The translations under genes and the position numbers were made by a program. From the NCBI GenBank assembly GCA_949775045.1, contig OX459104.1, forward strand, positions 3,683,486-3,747,485: a stretch of DNA of 64,000 nucleotides, given 5' to 3'. Source of the stretch: Metridium senile (lineage: Eukaryota; Cnidaria; Anthozoa; Actiniaria; Metridiidae). This document shows, in pieces, positions 1 to 10,242 of the stretch. The notes beneath the pieces were generated by a model. That model did not search any database and was not told the DNA's origin. It saw only the letters and a program-made list of their open reading frames with translations. The number at the start of each line of letters is the position of its first letter. Position 1 is the first letter of the stretch.

Positions 1-71
1 CTATAACTATAAATGATTATGAATGTATATAGATAAATTAATATATACTAATGAAAATATAAGAACTGTGT
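1..71 (-). other. probable LINE 3' UTR, antisense
   Basis: Very AT-rich DNA directly downstream, on the minus strand, of the relic's terminal stop at 72-74. It leads into a TATAAC micro-repeat at the unit junction. Short AT-rich 3' UTRs ending in short tandem repeats are common in CR1/L2-type elements, so this is a plausible genuine 3' end. Inferred from position only. Confidence 0.45.
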
Positions 72-578
72 TTAGTTACGAAAAAAGGACTCAGTAAGTG
101 CCTGTTTAAAAGGCATCAAAGCTGACTCAGATATTACGGATATTGGTAGGTAGGGAATTCCATGTTTTTGCCCCGTTGTAGCGAAACGAAGATTCAAAAT
201 TTTGCGAAGATTGGTACTTAGCAGTTCTTGCTAACGGTAAGCGAAGCTGCAGATCTTTGCTTCTAGTATTGTAATAATGGAATTGACTAGAAAATCGGAA
301 CTGCTCATTTAATAGGTATATGCCCGGGCTAGACTATTTAAGGCATTTGTATACCAGCATACAATTCTACGGAAAGTTTCTGCCAAAAGGATGAGGAGGA
401 AGTAATTAAGATTTAATTCATTTTCTTTTTTTTTCTGCCTTCAATGATTGCAGCAGCGCACCTCTGCAACCTGTCTAGGTACTCTTTCCTAGTGTTGATA
501 CTGCATCCATGCATTTCAAACGCAAGAGCAATAATCAACAATTGGAAGTATCAAAATGAGTATTAAATACAAAGTGAT
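72..578 (-). pseudogene. LINE reverse-transcriptase C-terminal relic (CR1/L2/Jockey type)
   Basis: Read on the minus strand, this stretch gives in order the landmarks of the C-terminal part of a non-LTR retrotransposon RT protein, downstream of the catalytic domain. They are LPIVDYCSCV (519-548), YLDRLQRC (458-481), MLVYKCLK (337-360), YNTRSK (256-273), GAKTWNSLP (148-174), and a tail ending ESFFRN with a stop at 72-74. The copy is dead. There is a TGA where the family usually has the Trp of a VW motif (516-518), a frameshift near 505-515, and a further shift at the T run in T9 copies. Another shift near 360-370, a TAG at 334-336 and a shift near 126-129 follow. The longest unbroken part is 68 codons at 130-333 and has no ATG. 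The catalytic domain, endonuclease and ORF1 are absent. The relic recurs at the same offset in all 56 full copies. I am confident of the family type, not of the exact clade. Confidence 0.85.
426..434 (+). repeat. hypervariable T run (T9 in most copies)
   Basis: A T9 run, preceded by TTTTC, lying inside the LINE relic (A9 on its coding strand). It is T10 in copies 31, 47, 48, 49 and 53, T4 in copy 51, T3 in copy 30 and T2 in copy 56. All unit-length differences in the window map here, apart from the balanced duplication in copy 30. T4 leaves exactly two TTTTC motifs, as replication slippage would. Confidence 0.95.
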
Positions 579-740
579 ACATGCATCAGTCTTGCGTGCC
601 ATCCGAAGCATAAAACAAGCACCCCCTACAACGTGTGGGTTGTCTTGGATGAAACTCGCTTGCAATGCGATATCACATTGAATGCGCATGCGCGAGTTGA
701 CCCTACTCCCCACTGGGAATAAGAACAATAAGATTAGCAT
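516..740 (-). other. recurrent 74-codon open frame, probably not a gene
   Basis: An ATG-to-stop frame present in all 56 full copies; the only change is Pro to Ser at residue 9, caused by A716. Residues 1-10 (MLILLFLFPV) and about 55-68 are hydrophobic. The last 20 residues (TLYLILILILPIVDYCSCV) belong to the LINE relic, and the frame's stop is the degraded VW site of that relic. Residues 1-53 match no family I recognise. Its preservation reflects the young age of the array rather than selection. A transcribed micro-peptide cannot be excluded but nothing supports it. Confidence 0.6.
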
Positions 741-847
741 AACAATAAACCTGCCCTGAAAGACTAGGATTTTTCAATTTGTATAAATCGAGTGACGCTT
801 AGTTAGTCTACGTATAGGAATTACCATTTATAGCTTAGGGGCTGGTT
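579..847. other. unit middle, no recognised gene
   Basis: No domain, RNA gene or mobile-element terminus recognised. It holds the NRF1-type palindrome, two small inverted repeats (ACAAC/GTTGT at 628-643; CAATG/CATTG at 663-680) and two opposed TATAAAT words (782-788 plus strand; 826-832 minus strand) that are not surprising in AT-rich DNA. Variable sites 716 and 770 lie here. Confidence 0.6.
683..694 (+). promoter_or_regulatory. perfect NRF1-type palindrome
   Basis: TGCGCATGCGCG fits the metazoan NRF1 (nuclear respiratory factor 1, fly erect wing) consensus YGCGCAYGCGCR at every position, around the 10-bp palindrome at 684-693. It contains three CpGs and NRF1 binding is known to be blocked by CpG methylation. 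It is unchanged in every full copy, giving 56 sites at 1.14-kb spacing. There is no adjacent gene, so function is unproven and a chance origin within the ancestral unit is possible. Confidence 0.45.
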
Positions 848-888
848 CTCTCCTCCCTTCGGACGAGCTGGGTGTGGGGAACGGAGAG
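848..888 (+). other. bulged hairpin-forming segment with CpGs
   Basis: CTCTCCTCCC (848-857) can pair with GGGA-AC-GGAGAG (877-888), giving ten base pairs with a two-base bulge and a 19-base loop. It sits in the GC-richest part of the unit and is followed nine bases later by T6. Variant G848, found in copies 6, 48, 51 and 54-56, removes the outermost C-G pair. It could be a chance palindrome, the end of an unrecognised short element, or part of an RNA. Confidence 0.5.
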
Positions 889-896
889 CGCGTGAG

Positions 897-932
897 TTTT
901 TTCTTTTTTTTAATTTTTTCTTTTCTTTTTCT
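897..932 (+). other. polypyrimidine tract
   Basis: Thirty-four of 36 bases are pyrimidines (T6 C T8 AA T6 C T4 C T5 C T). Unlike the T9 run at 426-434 its length is constant in all copies, because unit spacing leaves no unexplained indel. Long T runs are nucleosome-disfavouring and would stop RNA polymerase III on this strand. On the minus strand it resembles an A-rich retroelement tail, though no SINE body is recognised beside it. Confidence 0.75.
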
Positions 933-1132
933 GATAAAAACAGCCTTTCTCATTCGAAACGTTTACAAACTAAAATTATTTAACTTTTACATCCCATGTT
1001 GTACATATTTATTGATTGATTTATTGATGAATAAATATTTAAGCAGAAATTAGAATGCCTGCAGTTCAACATAGCTGGTTTGAGTGGGGCTCTGCACAAA
1101 ACATACATCACATTGCGTTTACATACATAAAG
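933..1132. other. AT-rich unit end, no recognised gene
   Basis: AT-rich DNA with short ATTG-type repetition (about 1007-1030) and AATAAA words on both strands (minus strand near 1010, plus strand near 1030). No open frame of note and no recognised element. Variable sites 980 and 1082 lie here. Confidence 0.6.
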
Positions 1133-1150
1133 ATATAACTATAACTATAA
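1133..1150 (+). repeat. TATAAC micro-repeat across the unit junction
   Basis: About two and a half copies of TATAAC span the end of copy 1 and the start of copy 2, and the same at every junction. On the minus strand this reads GTTATA repeats beyond the LINE stop, consistent with a LINE 3' tail. It could also mark the site where units were first joined. It shows no length variation in the window. Confidence 0.7.
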
Positions 1151-2276
1151 ATGATTATGAATGTATATAGATAAATTAATATATACTAATGAAAATATAA
1201 GAACTGTGTTTAGTTACGAAAAAAGGACTCAGTAAGTGCCTGTTTAAAAGGCATCAAAGCTGACTCAGATATTACGGATATTGGTAGGTAGGGAATTCCA
1301 TGTTTTTGCCCCGTTGTAGCGAAACGAAGATTCAAAATTTTGCGAAGATTGGTACTTAGCAGTTCTTGCTAACGGTAAGCGAAGCTGCAGATCTTTGCTT
1401 CTAGTATTGTAATAATGGAATTGACTAGAAAATCGGAACTGCTCATTTAATAGGTATATGCCCGGGCTAGACTATTTAAGGCATTTGTATACCAGCATAC
1501 AATTCTACGGAAAGTTTCTGCCAAAAGGATGAGGAGGAAGTAATTAAGATTTAATTCATTTTCTTTTTTTTTCTGCCTTCAATGATTGCAGCAGCGCACC
1601 TCTGCAACCTGTCTAGGTACTCTTTCCTAGTGTTGATACTGCATCCATGCATTTCAAACGCAAGAGCAATAATCAACAATTGGAAGTATCAAAATGAGTA
1701 TTAAATACAAAGTGATACATGCATCAGTCTTGCGTGCCATCCGAAGCATAAAACAAGCACCCCCTACAACGTGTGGGTTGTCTTGGATGAAACTCGCTTG
1801 CAATGCGATATCACATTGAATGCGCATGCGCGAGTTGACCCTACTCCCCACTGGGAATAAGAACAATAAGATTAGCATAACAATAAACCTGCCCTGAAAG
1901 ACTAGGATTTTTCAATTTGTATAAATCGAGTGACGCTTAGTTAGTCTACGTATAGGAATTACCATTTATAGCTTAGGGGCTGGTTCTCTCCTCCCTTCGG
2001 ACGAGCTGGGTGTGGGGAACGGAGAGCGCGTGAGTTTTTTCTTTTTTTTAATTTTTTCTTTTCTTTTTCTGATAAAAACAGCCTTTCTCATTCGAAACGT
2101 TTACAAACTAAAATTATTTAACTTTTACATCCCATGTTGTACATATTTATTGATTGATTTATTGATGAATAAATATTTAAGCAGAAATTAGAATGCCTGC
2201 AGTTCAACATAGCTGGTTTGAGTGGGGCTCTGCACAAAACATACATCACATTGCGTTTACATACATAAAGATATAA
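1139..2276 (+). repeat. satellite copy 2
   Basis: No difference from copy 1 seen by eye. Confidence 0.96.
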
Positions 2277-3414
2277 CTATAACTATAAATGATTATGAAT
2301 GTATATAGATAAATTAATATATACTAATGAAAATATAAGAACTGTGTTTAGTTACGAAAAAAGGACTCAGTAAGTGCCTGTTTAAAAGGCATCAAAGCTG
2401 ACTCAGATATTACGGATATTGGTAGGTAGGGAATTCCATGTTTTTGCCCCGTTGTAGCGAAACGAAGATTCAAAATTTTGCGAAGATTGGTACTTAGCAG
2501 TTCTTGCTAACGGTAAGCGAAGCTGCAGATCTTTGCTTCTAGTATTGTAATAATGGAATTGACTAGAAAATCGGAACTGCTCATTTAATAGGTATATGCC
2601 CGGGCTAGACTATTTAAGGCATTTGTATACCAGCATACAATTCTACGGAAAGTTTCTGCCAAAAGGATGAGGAGGAAGTAATTAAGATTTAATTCATTTT
2701 CTTTTTTTTTCTGCCTTCAATGATTGCAGCAGCGCACCTCTGCAACCTGTCTAGGTACTCTTTCCTAGTGTTGATACTGCATCCATGCATTTCAAACGCA
2801 AGAGCAATAATCAACAATTGGAAGTATCAAAATGAGTATTAAATACAAAGTGATACATGCATCAGTCTTGCGTGCCATCCGAAGCATAAAACAAGCACCC
2901 CCTACAACGTGTGGGTTGTCTTGGATGAAACTCGCTTGCAATGCGATATCACATTGAATGCGCATGCGCGAGTTGACCCTACTCCCCACTGAGAATAAGA
3001 ACAATAAGATTAGCATAACAATAAACCTGCCCTGAAAGACTAGGATTTTTCAATTTGTATAAATCGAGTGACGCTTAGTTAGTCTACGTATAGGAATTAC
3101 CATTTATAGCTTAGGGGCTGGTTCTCTCCTCCCTTCGGACGAGCTGGGTGTGGGGAACGGAGAGCGCGTGAGTTTTTTCTTTTTTTTAATTTTTTCTTTT
3201 CTTTTTCTGATAAAAACAGCCTTTCTCATTCGAAACGTTTACAAACTAAAATTATTTAACTTTTACATCCCATGTTGTACATATTTATTGATTGATTTAT
3301 TGATGAATAAATATTTAAGCAGAAATTAGAATGCCTGCAGTTCAACATAGCTGGTTTGAGTGGGGCTCTGCACAAAACATACATCACATTGCGTTTACAT
3401 ACATAAAGATATAA
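2277..3414 (+). repeat. satellite copy 3, A716
   Basis: Carries A716 (position 2992), the substitution otherwise found only in copy 31 and in the A-type copies 36-45. It lacks their G508, so it looks like an ancestral or partial A haplotype. G1082. Confidence 0.96.
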
Positions 3415-4552
3415 CTATAACTATAAATGATTATGAATGTATATAGATAAATTAATATATACTAATGAAAATATAAGAACTGTGTTTAGTTACGAAAAAA
3501 GGACTCAGTAAGTGCCTGTTTAAAAGGCATCAAAGCTGACTCAGATATTACGGATATTGGTAGGTAGGGAATTCCATGTTTTTGCCCCGTTGTAGCGAAA
3601 CGAAGATTCAAAATTTTGCGAAGATTGGTACTTAGCAGTTCTTGCTAACGGTAAGCGAAGCTGCAGATCTTTGCTTCTAGTATTGTAATAATGGAATTGA
3701 CTAGAAAATCGGAACTGCTCATTTAATAGGTATATGCCCGGGCTAGACTATTTAAGGCATTTGTATACCAGCATACAATTCTACGGAAAGTTTCTGCCAA
3801 AAGGATGAGGAGGAAGTAATTAAGATTTAATTCATTTTCTTTTTTTTTCTGCCTTCAATGATTGCAGCAGCGCACCTCTGCAACCTGTCTAGGTACTCTT
3901 TCCTAGTGTTGATACTGCATCCATGCATTTCAAACGCAAGAGCAATAATCAACAATTGGAAGTATCAAAATGAGTATTAAATACAAAGTGATACATGCAT
4001 CAGTCTTGCGTGCCATCCGAAGCATAAAACAAGCACCCCCTACAACGTGTGGGTTGTCTTGGATGAAACTCGCTTGCAATGCGATATCACATTGAATGCG
4101 CATGCGCGAGTTGACCCTACTCCCCACTGGGAATAAGAACAATAAGATTAGCATAACAATAAACCTGCCCTGAAAGACTAGGATTTTTCAATTTGTATAA
4201 ATCGAGTGACGCTTAGTTAGTCTACGTATAGGAATTACCATTTATAGCTTAGGGGCTGGTTCTCTCCTCCCTTCGGACGAGCTGGGTGTGGGGAACGGAG
4301 AGCGCGTGAGTTTTTTCTTTTTTTTAATTTTTTCTTTTCTTTTTCTGATAAAAACAGCCTTTCTCATTCGAAACGTTTACAAACTAAAATTATTTAACTT
4401 TTACATCCCATGTTGTACATATTTATTGATTGATTTATTGATGAATAAATATTTAAGCAGAAATTAGAATGCCTGCAGTTCAACATAGCTGGTTTGAGTG
4501 GGGCTCTGCACAAAACATACATCACATTGCGTTTACATACATAAAGATATAA
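3415..4552 (+). repeat. satellite copy 4
   Basis: Same as copy 1 at all tracked sites. Confidence 0.96.
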
Positions 4553-5690
4553 CTATAACTATAAATGATTATGAATGTATATAGATAAATTAATATATAC
4601 TAATGAAAATATAAGAACTGTGTTTAGTTACGAAAAAAGGACTCAGTAAGTGCCTGTTTAAAAGGCATCAAAGCTGACTCAGATATTACGGATATTGGTA
4701 GGTAGGGAATTCCATGTTTTTGCCCCGTTGTAGCGAAACGAAGATTCAAAATTTTGCGAAGATTGGTACTTAGCAGTTCTTGCTAACGGTAAGCGAAGCT
4801 GCAGATCTTTGCTTCTAGTATTGTAATAATGGAATTGACTAGAAAATCGGAACTGCTCATTTAATAGGTATATGCCCGGGCTAGACTATTTAAGGCATTT
4901 GTATACCAGCATACAATTCTACGGAAAGTTTCTGCCAAAAGGATGAGGAGGAAGTAATTAAGATTTAATTCATTTTCTTTTTTTTTCTGCCTTCAATGAT
5001 TGCAGCAGCGCACCTCTGCAACCTGTCTAGGTACTCTTTCCTAGTGTTGATACTGCATCCATGCATTTCAAACGCAAGAGCAATAATCAACAATTGGAAG
5101 TATCAAAATGAGTATTAAATACAAAGTGATACATGCATCAGTCTTGCGTGCCATCCGAAGCATAAAACAAGCACCCCCTACAACGTGTGGGTTGTCTTGG
5201 ATGAAACTCGCTTGCAATGCGATATCACATTGAATGCGCATGCGCGAGTTGACCCTACTCCCCACTGGGAATAAGAACAATAAGATTAGCATAACAATAA
5301 ACCTGCCCTGAAAGACTAGGATTTTTCAATTTGTATAAATCGAGTGACGCTTAGTTAGTCTACGTATAGGAATTACCATTTATAGCTTAGGGGCTGGTTC
5401 TCTCCTCCCTTCGGACGAGCTGGGTGTGGGGAACGGAGAGCGCGTGAGTTTTTTCTTTTTTTTAATTTTTTCTTTTCTTTTTCTGATAAAAACAGCCTTT
5501 CTCATTCGAAACGTTTACAAACTAAAATTATTTAACTTTTACATCCCATGTTGTACATATTTATTGATTGATTTATTGATGAATAAATATTTAAGCAGAA
5601 ATTAGAATGCCTGCAGTTCAACATAGCTGGTTTGAGTGGGGCTCTGCACAAAACATACATCACATTGCGTTTACATACATAAAGATATAA
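4553..5690 (+). repeat. satellite copy 5
   Basis: Same as copy 1 at all tracked sites. Confidence 0.96.
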
Positions 5691-6828
5691 CTATAACTAT
5701 AAATGATTATGAATGTATATAGATAAATTAATATATACTAATGAAAATATAAGAACTGTGTTTAGTTACGAAAAAAGGACTCAGTAAGTGCCTGTTTAAA
5801 AGGCATCAAAGCTGACTCAGATATTACGGATATTGGTAGGTAGGGAATTCCATGTTTTTGCCCCGTTGTAGCGAAACGAAGATTCAAAATTTTGCGAAGA
5901 TTGGTACTTAGCAGTTCTTGCTAACGGTAAGCGAAGCTGCAGATCTTTGCTTCTAGTATTGTAATAATGGAATTGACTAGAAAATCGGAACTGCTCATTT
6001 AATAGGTATATGCCCGGGCTAGACTATTTAAGGCATTTGTATACCAGCATACAATTCTACGGAAAGTTTCTGCCAAAAGGATGAGGAGGAAGTAATTAAG
6101 ATTTAATTCATTTTCTTTTTTTTTCTGCCTTCAATGATTGCAGCAGCGCACCTCTGCAACCTGTCTAGGTACTCTTTCCTAGTGTTGATACTGCATCCAT
6201 GCATTTCAAACGCAAGAGCAATAATCAACAATTGGAAGTATCAAAATGAGTATTAAATACAAAGTGATACATGCATCAGTCTTGCGTGCCATCCGAAGCA
6301 TAAAACAAGCACCCCCTACAACGTGTGGGTTGTCTTGGATGAAACTCGCTTGCAATGCGATATCACATTGAATGCGCATGCGCGAGTTGACCCTACTCCC
6401 CACTGGGAATAAGAACAATAAGATTAGCATAACAATAAACCTGCCCTGAAAGACTAGGATTTTTCAATTTGTATAAATCGAGTGACGCTTAGTTAGTCTA
6501 CGTATAGGAATTACCATTTATAGCTTAGGGGCTGGTTGTCTCCTCCCTTCGGACGAGCTGGGTGTGGGGAACGGAGAGCGCGTGAGTTTTTTCTTTTTTT
6601 TAATTTTTTCTTTTCTTTTTCTGATAAAAACAGCCTTTCTCATTCGAAACGTTTACAAACTAAAATTATTTAACTTTTACATCCCATGTTGTACATATTT
6701 ATTGATTGATTTATTGATGAATAAATATTTAAGCAGAAATTAGAATGCCTGCAGTTCAACATAGCTGGTTTAAGTGGGGCTCTGCACAAAACATACATCA
6801 CATTGCGTTTACATACATAAAGATATAA
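5691..6828 (+). repeat. satellite copy 6, G848 A1082
   Basis: Carries G848 (position 6538) and A1082, unlike its neighbours on both sides. The same pair is found in copies 48, 54 and 56, more than 46 kb away. Confidence 0.96.
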
Positions 6829-7966
6829 CTATAACTATAAATGATTATGAATGTATATAGATAAATTAATATATACTAATGAAAATATAAGAACTGTGTT
6901 TAGTTACGAAAAAAGGACTCAGTAAGTGCCTGTTTAAAAGGCATCAAAGCTGACTCAGATATTACGGATATTGGTAGGTAGGGAATTCCATGTTTTTGCC
7001 CCGTTGTAGCGAAACGAAGATTCAAAATTTTGCGAAGATTGGTACTTAGCAGTTCTTGCTAACGGTAAGCGAAGCTGCAGATCTTTGCTTCTAGTATTGT
7101 AATAATGGAATTGACTAGAAAATCGGAACTGCTCATTTAATAGGTATATGCCCGGGCTAGACTATTTAAGGCATTTGTATACCAGCATACAATTCTACGG
7201 AAAGTTTCTGCCAAAAGGATGAGGAGGAAGTAATTAAGATTTAATTCATTTTCTTTTTTTTTCTGCCTTCAATGATTGCAGCAGCGCACCTCTGCAACCT
7301 GTCTAGGTACTCTTTCCTAGTGTTGATACTGCATCCATGCATTTCAAACGCAAGAGCAATAATCAACAATTGGAAGTATCAAAATGAGTATTAAATACAA
7401 AGTGATACATGCATCAGTCTTGCGTGCCATCCGAAGCATAAAACAAGCACCCCCTACAACGTGTGGGTTGTCTTGGATGAAACTCGCTTGCAATGCGATA
7501 TCACATTGAATGCGCATGCGCGAGTTGACCCTACTCCCCACTGGGAATAAGAACAATAAGATTAGCATAACAATAAACCTGCCCTGAAAGACTAGGATTT
7601 TTCAATTTGTATAAATCGAGTGACGCTTAGTTAGTCTACGTATAGGAATTACCATTTATAGCTTAGGGGCTGGTTCTCTCCTCCCTTCGGACGAGCTGGG
7701 TGTGGGGAACGGAGAGCGCGTGAGTTTTTTCTTTTTTTTAATTTTTTCTTTTCTTTTTCTGATAAAAACAGCCTTTCTCATTCGAAACGTTTACAAACTA
7801 AAATTATTTAACTTTTACATCCCATGTTGTACATATTTATTGATTGATTTATTGATGAATAAATATTTAAGCAGAAATTAGAATGCCTGCAGTTCAACAT
7901 AGCTGGTTTGAGTGGGGCTCTGCACAAAACATACATCACATTGCGTTTACATACATAAAGATATAA
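6829..7966 (+). repeat. satellite copy 7
   Basis: Same as copy 1 at all tracked sites. Confidence 0.96.
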
Positions 7967-9104
7967 CTATAACTATAAATGATTATGAATGTATATAGAT
8001 AAATTAATATATACTAATGAAAATATAAGAACTGTGTTTAGTTACGAAAAAAGGACTCAGTAAGTGCCTGTTTAAAAGGCATCAAAGCTGACTCAGATAT
8101 TACGGATATTGGTAGGTAGGGAATTCCATGTTTTTGCCCCGTTGTAGCGAAACGAAGATTCAAAATTTTGCGAAGATTGGTACTTAGCAGTTCTTGCTAA
8201 CGGTAAGCGAAGCTGCAGATCTTTGCTTCTAGTATTGTAATAATGGAATTGACTAGAAAATCGGAACTGCTCATTTAATAGGTATATGCCCGGGCTAGAC
8301 TATTTAAGGCATTTGTATACCAGCATACAATTCTACGGAAAGTTTCTGCCAAAAGGATGAGGAGGAAGTAATTAAGATTTAATTCATTTTCTTTTTTTTT
8401 CTGCCTTCAATGATTGCAGCAGCGCACCTCTGCAACCTGTCTAGGTACTCTTTCCTAGTGTTGATACTGCATCCATGCATTTCAAACGCAAGAGCAATAA
8501 TCAACAATTGGAAGTATCAAAATGAGTATTAAATACAAAGTGATACATGCATCAGTCTTGCGTGCCATCCGAAGCATAAAACAAGCACCCCCTACAACGT
8601 GTGGGTTGTCTTGGATGAAACTCGCTTGCAATGCGATATCACATTGAATGCGCATGCGCGAGTTGACCCTACTCCCCACTGGGAATAAGAACAATAAGAT
8701 TAGCATAACAATAAACCTGCCCTGAAAGACTAGGATTTTTCAATTTGTATAAATCGAGTGACGCTTAGTTAGTCTACGTATAGGAATTACCATTTATAGC
8801 TTAGGGGCTGGTTCTCTCCTCCCTTCGGACGAGCTGGGTGTGGGGAACGGAGAGCGCGTGAGTTTTTTCTTTTTTTTAATTTTTTCTTTTCTTTTTCTGA
8901 TAAAAACAGCCTTTCTCATTCGAAACGTTTACAAACTAAAATTATTTAACTTTTACATCCCATGTTGTACATATTTATTGATTGATTTATTGATGAATAA
9001 ATATTTAAGCAGAAATTAGAATGCCTGCAGTTCAACATAGCTGGTTTGAGTGGGGCTCTGCACAAAACATACATCACATTGCGTTTACATACATAAAGAT
9101 ATAA
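7967..9104 (+). repeat. satellite copy 8
   Basis: Same as copy 1. It is the last G1082 copy before the long A1082 block. Confidence 0.96.
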
Positions 9105-10242
9105 CTATAACTATAAATGATTATGAATGTATATAGATAAATTAATATATACTAATGAAAATATAAGAACTGTGTTTAGTTACGAAAAAAGGACTCAGTA
9201 AGTGCCTGTTTAAAAGGCATCAAAGCTGACTCAGATATTACGGATATTGGTAGGTAGGGAATTCCATGTTTTTGCCCCGTTGTAGCGAAACGAAGATTCA
9301 AAATTTTGCGAAGATTGGTACTTAGCAGTTCTTGCTAACGGTAAGCGAAGCTGCAGATCTTTGCTTCTAGTATTGTAATAATGGAATTGACTAGAAAATC
9401 GGAACTGCTCATTTAATAGGTATATGCCCGGGCTAGACTATTTAAGGCATTTGTATACCAGCATACAATTCTACGGAAAGTTTCTGCCAAAAGGATGAGG
9501 AGGAAGTAATTAAGATTTAATTCATTTTCTTTTTTTTTCTGCCTTCAATGATTGCAGCAGCGCACCTCTGCAACCTGTCTAGGTACTCTTTCCTAGTGTT
9601 GATACTGCATCCATGCATTTCAAACGCAAGAGCAATAATCAACAATTGGAAGTATCAAAATGAGTATTAAATACAAAGTGATACATGCATCAGTCTTGCG
9701 TGCCATCCGAAGCATAAAACAAGCACCCCCTACAACGTGTGGGTTGTCTTGGATGAAACTCGCTTGCAATGCGATATCACATTGAATGCGCATGCGCGAG
9801 TTGACCCTACTCCCCACTGGGAATAAGAACAATAAGATTAGCATAACAATAAACCTGCCCTGAAAGACTAGGATTTTTCAATTTGTATAAATCGAGTGAC
9901 GCTTAGTTAGTCTACGTATAGGAATTACCATTTATAGCTTAGGGGCTGGTTCTCTCCTCCCTTCGGACGAGCTGGGTGTGGGGAACGGAGAGCGCGTGAG
10001 TTTTTTCTTTTTTTTAATTTTTTCTTTTCTTTTTCTGATAAAAACAGCCTTTCTCATTCGAAACGTTTACAAACTAAAATTATTTAACTTTTACATCCCA
10101 TGTTGTACATATTTATTGATTGATTTATTGATGAATAAATATTTAAGCAGAAATTAGAATGCCTGCAGTTCAACATAGCTGGTTTAAGTGGGGCTCTGCA
10201 CAAAACATACATCACATTGCGTTTACATACATAAAGATATAA
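9105..10242 (+). repeat. satellite copy 9, A1082
   Basis: A1082 with T980. It is the first copy of the A1082 block that runs to copy 24. Confidence 0.96.

Larger units (their letters stand above)
1..1138 (+). repeat. satellite copy 1 (reference)
   Basis: Reference state: A196, G206, C508, T9 run, G716, T770, C848, T980, G1082. Sub-unit features are annotated in detail in this copy only and recur at the same offsets elsewhere. Confidence 0.97.

Noticed and set aside
99..115. Small hairpin TGCCT/AGGCA as a regulatory structure
   Set aside because: Five base pairs only, inside the LINE relic tail; likely chance.
123..129. AP-1 consensus TGACTCA
   Set aside because: A 7-bp match inside decayed LINE coding sequence; expected by chance and no supporting context.
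782..832. Opposed TATAAAT boxes as a promoter pair
   Set aside because: In DNA this AT-rich such words are expected about once per unit on the two strands; no initiator or other evidence.
1076..1087. tRNA/SINE A-box-like word TGGTTTGAGTGG
   Set aside because: No B box at a suitable distance downstream and no cloverleaf; the word also contains the variable site 1082.
1..1138. 5S rRNA, snRNA, histone or spliced-leader tandem gene unit
   Set aside because: Unit size is suitable, but I find no 5S internal promoter or gene sequence, no snRNA core with Sm site, no histone frame or stem-loop, and no recognisable leader.
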